Shown here piece by piece: positions 60,281 through 64,000 of a DNA stretch of 64,000 nucleotides (position 1 is its first letter; each line of letters opens with the position of its first letter). The DNA comes from an uncultured Selenomonadales bacterium. Lineage in GTDB: Bacteria > Bacillota > Negativicutes > Selenomonadales > Selenomonadaceae. A program made the translations under genes and the position numbers. The notes beneath the pieces were generated by a model, which was not told where the DNA came from, ran no database searches, and saw only the letters and a program-made list of their open reading frames with translations. The DNA lies in contig CAMZHX010000003.1 in assembly GCA_947307055.1 (NCBI GenBank), positions 1-64,000 of the forward strand, written 5' to 3'.

Positions 60281-61195
60281 TTAAGGAATGGTCGTCAAGA
60301 GCGCGTCGCAACGCCCGCAAATTTCCCACTCTCCAGAGGAAGCCGCAATAAAAAACGAATCGCCCTTCCGATAAAAAATTTCATCGTCGCCACAAGAAAT
60401 TTTCCCTGCGCCGTCGAGAATCAACACGTTCAGAAAAGTTTTCTCGTCGACCGTGCCGCGAGCTACAGACAAAATTCTTCCGTCGAGATTGAGCTTGTCG
60501 ACGGCAAAATAATCGCAGGCGGCCAGGTGCGGATAATTTTCGCCGCGCTCAGTCAGAGGATTTAAATTTGTCACATCGAGAGCTTTGGCGATATGCAACG
60601 GGCGATTTCTGCCGTAGTCGTAAACGCGATAGCTGACGTTTGAATTCTGTTGAATCTCGGCGAGCAAAATCCCCTTGCCGATTGCGTGAATCGTTCCGGC
60701 GGGAATAAAAATCACGTTGCCTTTTTTAGCGGGCACAGCATTTAGGACTTCGACGAGCGAATTATTATTTATGCGGTCAACGAATTCTGCGCGGGAAATT
60801 TTTTTCTTGAAGCCGCAATACAGCAAAGAATTTTCGTCGGCGTCGAGCACGTACCACATTTCATTTTTGCCGAGCTGATTTTCATGAATTTTGGCGTAAT
60901 CGTCGGTCGGGTGAACTTGCACAGATAAATTTTCTCTGGCGTCAATGAACTTTATGAGGACGGGGAAATTTTCAAAGCGGCGGCAATTCGTGCCCAAAAT
61001 CTTTAAGCCGTTAGTTTTTATGTATTCGGCGAGAGTTGAGCCGCCATCAATGGTCGACGCGCCGTCAGGGTGAGTCGATAACGTCCAAGCCTCCGCGCAA
61101 ATTTTATCGCCGCAATCAAAGCCGAATTCTTCGACGAGCCGCCGCCCGCCCCATATGTAATTTTTGCAAGCAGGTTTCAATTTCAGAATCGCCAT
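60281..61195 (-). CDS. manA: Mannose-6-phosphate isomerase, type I
   Basis: Zinc enzyme interconverting mannose 6-phosphate and fructose 6-phosphate, 304 residues. Motifs are NYIWGGRRL, FIDARENLSVQVHPTDDYA (His metal ligand), GKNEMWYVLDA and VFIPAGTIHAIGKG. The ATG at 61195 follows GGGAGGG; a longer frame lacks a ribosome-binding site. It links sugar metabolism to polysaccharide precursors, fitting the neighbouring glycosyltransferase-like gene. Confidence 0.93.
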   Translation of the reverse strand: MAILKLKPACKNYIWGGRRLVEEFGFDCGDKICAEAWTLSTHPDGASTIDGGSTLAEYIKTNGLKILGTNCRRFENFPVLIKFIDARENLSVQVHPTDDYAKIHENQLGKNEMWYVLDADENSLLYCGFKKKISRAEFVDRINNNSLVEVLNAVPAKKGNVIFIPAGTIHAIGKGILLAEIQQNSNVSYRVYDYGRNRPLHIAKALDVTNLNPLTERGENYPHLAACDYFAVDKLNLDGRILSVARGTVDEKTFLNVLILDGAGKISCGDDEIFYRKGDSFFIAASSGEWEICGRCDALLTTIP

Positions 61196-61264
61196 AAAAA
61201 TTTTTCCCTCCCGATTCTTATTCGAGGGGAAAATAACACGTCTGAAAAAATTTTGCAAGCCGGT

Positions 61265-62107
61265 TCAATCTGCGAAATAATTTTTGAGCAGAGCGAGCTG
61301 CGAAAATTTTTTTGTCGCCTGCGGAAAGTCGTGAGCAATTCTGCCTGCGCAATCCCGACAAAATTTTTCTGCCGCCGCTCTATTCTCGCGGAAAAATTTC
61401 TTGTAGCCCCAAATGTGCGTGAAATTTTTCTGACTGCCAAAAAGCTCTGACAAATTCGACAAGCTTTGAATCTCGACGCCGCAAAGTTCTGCGCACATCG
61501 CCATCCACCGCTGCTCGACGAAAACCATATACGGTAGCAAATCCCAACCAGTTTGTTCAGGAAGAGGAGCCGCCGCCCGCATAAACTTAAATGCAAACTC
61601 GACGTAACGCCCGACAAAATTTTTGTCGCCGAAATAAACCAAAGCCGCATTGCACGGCTCAAGCGACCAATTCAAATCCGCAGGCAACGAAAAATTTTCA
61701 AAGCGGAAATAATTCGCGTCGGGGTAACAGGACAAGTCGCGGCTCTCGCGGTGAATGACGGCGAGCTTTGAATCAAACTGCAACGGCCGCCAAACAATAA
61801 AATCTAAATCAATCATCACGCAAGGTATAGGCTGCCTCGACAACGCAAAAAGTTTCGCGCCCGCCCAAAAAATATTTTCGTCAATGGCGAGTTTGTCCAT
61901 TTCATCAAGCGAGGTGTCGACGCCGTCCCATAAGTCCAAAAGCCCTGCCGCGTCTAAAAATTTTTCTCCGGTCGTGTCTGTATGCAAAAAAATTTCGCCG
62001 TTATGCCGTCGCCACTCCAACGCGGAAAGTATCGCCGTGAAAATTTCAAAGTCGGCAAGCGCGAAGTCCGCTTTATTCTTCGTGCGCAATGTGTGAAATG
62101 CTCTCAT
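61265..62107 (-). CDS. Glycosyltransferase-like protein, DxD type
   Basis: A 281-residue soluble protein. A DxD-like motif (MIDLDFIVW) is followed by CNAALVYFGD and HIWGYKKFFREN, with FHTLRTKNKADFALADFEIF at the start. This resembles GT-A-type glycosyltransferases acting on capsule or cell-surface sugars. The ATG at 62107 follows GAGG. It overlaps the 3' end of the preceding unknown gene by 35 bases, so the two are coupled. The family is a guess from the motif pattern. Confidence 0.6.
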   Translation of the reverse strand: MRAFHTLRTKNKADFALADFEIFTAILSALEWRRHNGEIFLHTDTTGEKFLDAAGLLDLWDGVDTSLDEMDKLAIDENIFWAGAKLFALSRQPIPCVMIDLDFIVWRPLQFDSKLAVIHRESRDLSCYPDANYFRFENFSLPADLNWSLEPCNAALVYFGDKNFVGRYVEFAFKFMRAAAPLPEQTGWDLLPYMVFVEQRWMAMCAELCGVEIQSLSNLSELFGSQKNFTHIWGYKKFFRENRAAAEKFCRDCAGRIAHDFPQATKKFSQLALLKNYFAD

Positions 62108-63197
62108 TCTCAAACCTCGAATCGTAATCCGTGATAATCTCCAAACCGTAGCCGAGCCCGAAGCCGGAACCCTCCACCGAAAATTTTTCTTCGCGCAGAG
62201 TAATTACAATAACGATTTTGCCCAGAGTTTTCGTCGAGAAGTAGAGATTTAAAATTGTGAGCTTGCCGTCGCGATAAGTGAAGTCCGCGAAAATTTGGAG
62301 CTTGCGCTCGTTAGCGTAAAGCCTCTCGGCGTCATTGGGCAGAAGGTTGACGGAAAAAATTTTCCCTGCGGCGAAGTCTTTGAGCACGGAAATATAATCG
62401 AAATCCCAATTCGGTTTGAAATTGAATTTAGCGGCGTCGAAGTCGTAATTTTTTTCGTCGAACAGGACGTTGCCGACCGCCGTGCCTTGAATATTTTCCG
62501 CACGCGCTTTGAAATTGTCGGGCGACTCAAAAGTTTTCCTGCCGCGCAGAATGTCAAAAATTTCCTTCAAGGTCGGGCGTTCGTCGAGGAATTTTTTAAA
62601 ACCGTCGAGAATTTTAAGATTCTTCGAGTTTTCGGCCTTCAAGTTGATTTTATGGCGGAGATAAATTTGCAAGTCCTCAAGAACAATTTCGCTCGCGTCG
62701 AGGTCAACGTCAAATTCTTCGTCGAGGTCGATAATCGCGTTCTCGCAGCCGATATAAGTCATGCCGCGCCGATTTAGCGGAATTCTGAACTCGCCGCCGC
62801 AAAGATAAATTACTTGCGCCTCGTTTTGCAGAGCTTGAAAGAGTTCGCCTTGAGTTTCGACGAATTCAAATTTTCTATCGTCGCCGGGCAATTTTTTCAA
62901 GTAGAGTTCGCGACGCTGATTTTTTTCCACGACCGCTGAAATTTCTTCAAGCTCAGTAGCTGATAAATTTTCAAGCGGCATATCAAAAATTTTGCAGAGC
63001 AGTAATTTCAATTCGGCGTCGCTCGAATCGTTTTTGATAGCCGCCGCGATTTTGCGCGCCTCACTTGCATAAAAATTTTCCTGGAACCATTCTTGCAAAT
63101 TCCTTTGTCGTGCGAAGTCTAAAAGCTCGTCGAACGAAAAATTTTCTGCAAGTTCCTGCTTTGAATGAAATTGGAACAGCGATTTTGTTTCTTCCAT
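62073..63197 (-). CDS. Unknown protein, 374 residues
   Basis: The N-terminal 100 residues are helical (ENFSFDELLDFARQRNLQEW; acidic), then a beta-rich stretch (VIYLCGGEFRIPLNRRGMTYIGCENAIIDL) that resembles a pectate-lyase-type turn, and a C-terminal part with WDFDYISVLKDFAAGKIF. No signal peptide, no membrane segment, no family recognised. The ATG at 63197 is four codons into a longer frame, right after TTGGAGGAAGTT. It lies 39 bases after rlmH and overlaps the next gene. Confidence 0.7.
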   Translation of the reverse strand: MEETKSLFQFHSKQELAENFSFDELLDFARQRNLQEWFQENFYASEARKIAAAIKNDSSDAELKLLLCKIFDMPLENLSATELEEISAVVEKNQRRELYLKKLPGDDRKFEFVETQGELFQALQNEAQVIYLCGGEFRIPLNRRGMTYIGCENAIIDLDEEFDVDLDASEIVLEDLQIYLRHKINLKAENSKNLKILDGFKKFLDERPTLKEIFDILRGRKTFESPDNFKARAENIQGTAVGNVLFDEKNYDFDAAKFNFKPNWDFDYISVLKDFAAGKIFSVNLLPNDAERLYANERKLQIFADFTYRDGKLTILNLYFSTKTLGKIVIVITLREEKFSVEGSGFGLGYGLEIITDYDSRFENESISHIAHEE

Positions 63198-63236
63198 AAC
63201 TTCCTCCAAAAAAATTGGGAGCGTTGCTACTCCCTT

Positions 63237-63680
63237 TCACCAATGATACGGTTCGTTGCGATTTATTTTGAACGCCCGATAAATTTGCTCGACCAAGACA
63301 AGTCGCGCCATTTGATGAGTCAGCGTCATTTTCGACAAACTTAATCTGAATTCTGCCGCCCGTCTCAATTCCTCACTTAGTCCGAAGGCTCCGCCGATTG
63401 CAAAAGTCAAATTGCTTATGCCGTTTAGATTTAGCGCGGCAATTTTTTTAGCGAACTCCTCCGAGCTTAACGCCTCGCCCGAAACGTCTAACACGCATAG
63501 CCACGAATTTTGCGGCACGAGCGATAAAATTTTCAGCCCTTCCTCCTCGACCGTGCGACATTCGGGGATTTCGCGCAATTCAATCGTTGCGAACTTCTTC
63601 AAGCGTTTGAGGTATTCCGCGACGCCCTCGACTAAAAATTTTTCTTTGAGCTTGCCGACAACTATTAACGTTATCTTCAT
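63237..63680 (-). CDS. rlmH: 23S rRNA (pseudouridine1915-N3)-methyltransferase RlmH
   Basis: SPOUT methyltransferase that modifies helix 69 of 23S rRNA, 147 residues. Motifs are VVGKLKEKFLVEGVAEYLKRL, FAIGGAFGLSEE (SAM knot) and LTHQMARLVLVEQIYRAFKI, ending NEPYHW. Its ATG overlaps the htrA stop (ATGA). The htrA-rlmH order is common in Firmicutes. Confidence 0.95.
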   Translation of the reverse strand: MKITLIVVGKLKEKFLVEGVAEYLKRLKKFATIELREIPECRTVEEEGLKILSLVPQNSWLCVLDVSGEALSSEEFAKKIAALNLNGISNLTFAIGGAFGLSEELRRAAEFRLSLSKMTLTHQMARLVLVEQIYRAFKINRNEPYHW

Positions 63681-64000
63681 TGATTGGACATCTGCGGCAG
63701 TTCTTCTAGCGTAACTTCGATAGTCTCTTGGCGGTTTTCGCGGTCAATCACGACTTTAATTCTGTCGCCGATTTTGTGAGCGGCAATCGCGTTGCGCACG
63801 TCAGAGACTGAATTAACTTCTTTGCCGTCAACGGAAAGGATAATGTCGCCGCGTTGGAAGCCGGCACGACCCGCAGGCGAATCCAGTCCGACTTGGAAAA
63901 TGTAAACGCCCTTTTCAATCGACAGCTGATAACCATAGCGAGCGGCGGTCGGCTTGTCAAAAATCGTCACGCCCAGATACGGTCTGGAGACGTAGCCCTT
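63677..64000 (-). CDS. HtrA/DegP-type serine protease, C-terminal PDZ part (partial)
   Basis: The last 107 residues of a protein that continues beyond the window. The frame is open to the edge and reads KGYVSRPYLGV, then PDZ sequence VFQVGLDSPAGRAGFQRGDIILSVDG-type and a VVIDRENRQETIEVTLEE end. GxVxRPYLGV is the usual junction of an HtrA protease domain with its PDZ. The catalytic triad is off the window. An internal GTG is not the start. Confidence 0.88.
   Translation of the reverse strand, partial: KGYVSRPYLGVTIFDKPTAARYGYQLSIEKGVYIFQVGLDSPAGRAGFQRGDIILSVDGKEVNSVSDVRNAIAAHKIGDRIKVVIDRENRQETIEVTLEELPQMSNQ

Noticed and set aside
1-64000. tRNA, rRNA, insertion sequence or prophage
   Set aside because: No cloverleaf, rRNA core sequence, transposase, integrase or phage structural gene was recognised on either strand.

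Overview
The window looks like the chromosome of a diderm Firmicute (class Negativicutes, probably Selenomonadales or a relative). It carries outer-membrane genes (MlaE/F/D, HlyD-like adaptor, TolC, TamB, BamA) next to Firmicute-type genes (AddA, LCP ligase, PfkA, class II aldolase, 3D-domain protein). This assignment is inferred from gene content and was not tested by alignment. No rRNA, tRNA, CRISPR array, phage or insertion sequence was recognised.

Layout. 1-1156: a C-terminally short RNase E/G on the minus strand. 1233-7988: a five-gene plus-strand cassette behind its own promoter, ending at a terminator. It encodes a 1236-residue Hsp70/actin-fold ATPase, an EIIA(Glc)-like protein lacking one of the two active-site histidines, a small helical protein broken by a 40-bp tandem duplication, a helical protein, and an LRAT-fold (NlpC/P60-like) domain fused to a coiled coil. 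I know of no described system with this composition; it is my best candidate for something new. 7989-8621: lytic transglycosylase. 8711-20807: envelope operon mlaE-mlaF-mlaD(with a barrel-like tail)-hlyD-tolC-tamB-bamA. 20811-25388: MotE-like protein, radical SAM protein and an iron/cobalamin-type ABC importer. 25467-31482: sugar metabolism (pfkA, atpZ-like, GH32, DUF47, yjbQ, archaeal-like tpiA, class II fba). 31481-39028: a 1921-residue RTX-type repeat protein followed by a Cys-less MsrA-like protein and an LCP protein. 39085-48177: alr, CCG-domain protein, DUF2156 protein, TPR lipoprotein-like secreted protein, eukaryotic-type hexokinase, HAD phosphatase, gyrA, ndk. 48224-55537: rfbC, addA, yebC, ruvC, ispA, rpsF-ssb-rpsR. 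55588-64000: secreted alpha/beta hydrolase, PilO-like protein, 3D-domain protein, then a minus-strand operon htrA-rlmH-unknown-glycosyltransferase-like-manA-methyltransferase-hemC.

Two genome-scale signals cut across the genes. First, arrays of 7-bp units (GGGAGAA, TAATGCG/TAATTCG, TTCCTAA or CTAACTC types), many built as two inverted arms around a short loop, sit at gene ends; in several cases the upstream stop codon is itself the start of the array. Second, the 9-mer TCTGCGCGG (reverse complement CCGCGCAGA) occurs about 28 times by eye, against roughly one expected, suggesting a Chi-like, uptake or segregation motif.

Functionally, the sugar genes (GH32, hexokinase, PfkA, Fba, Tpi, ManA) give a path from sucrose or fructans into glycolysis, with palindromes in or near several of the promoters. 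The envelope operon probably handles lipid transport and outer-membrane protein assembly, and its TolC could also serve export of the RTX protein.
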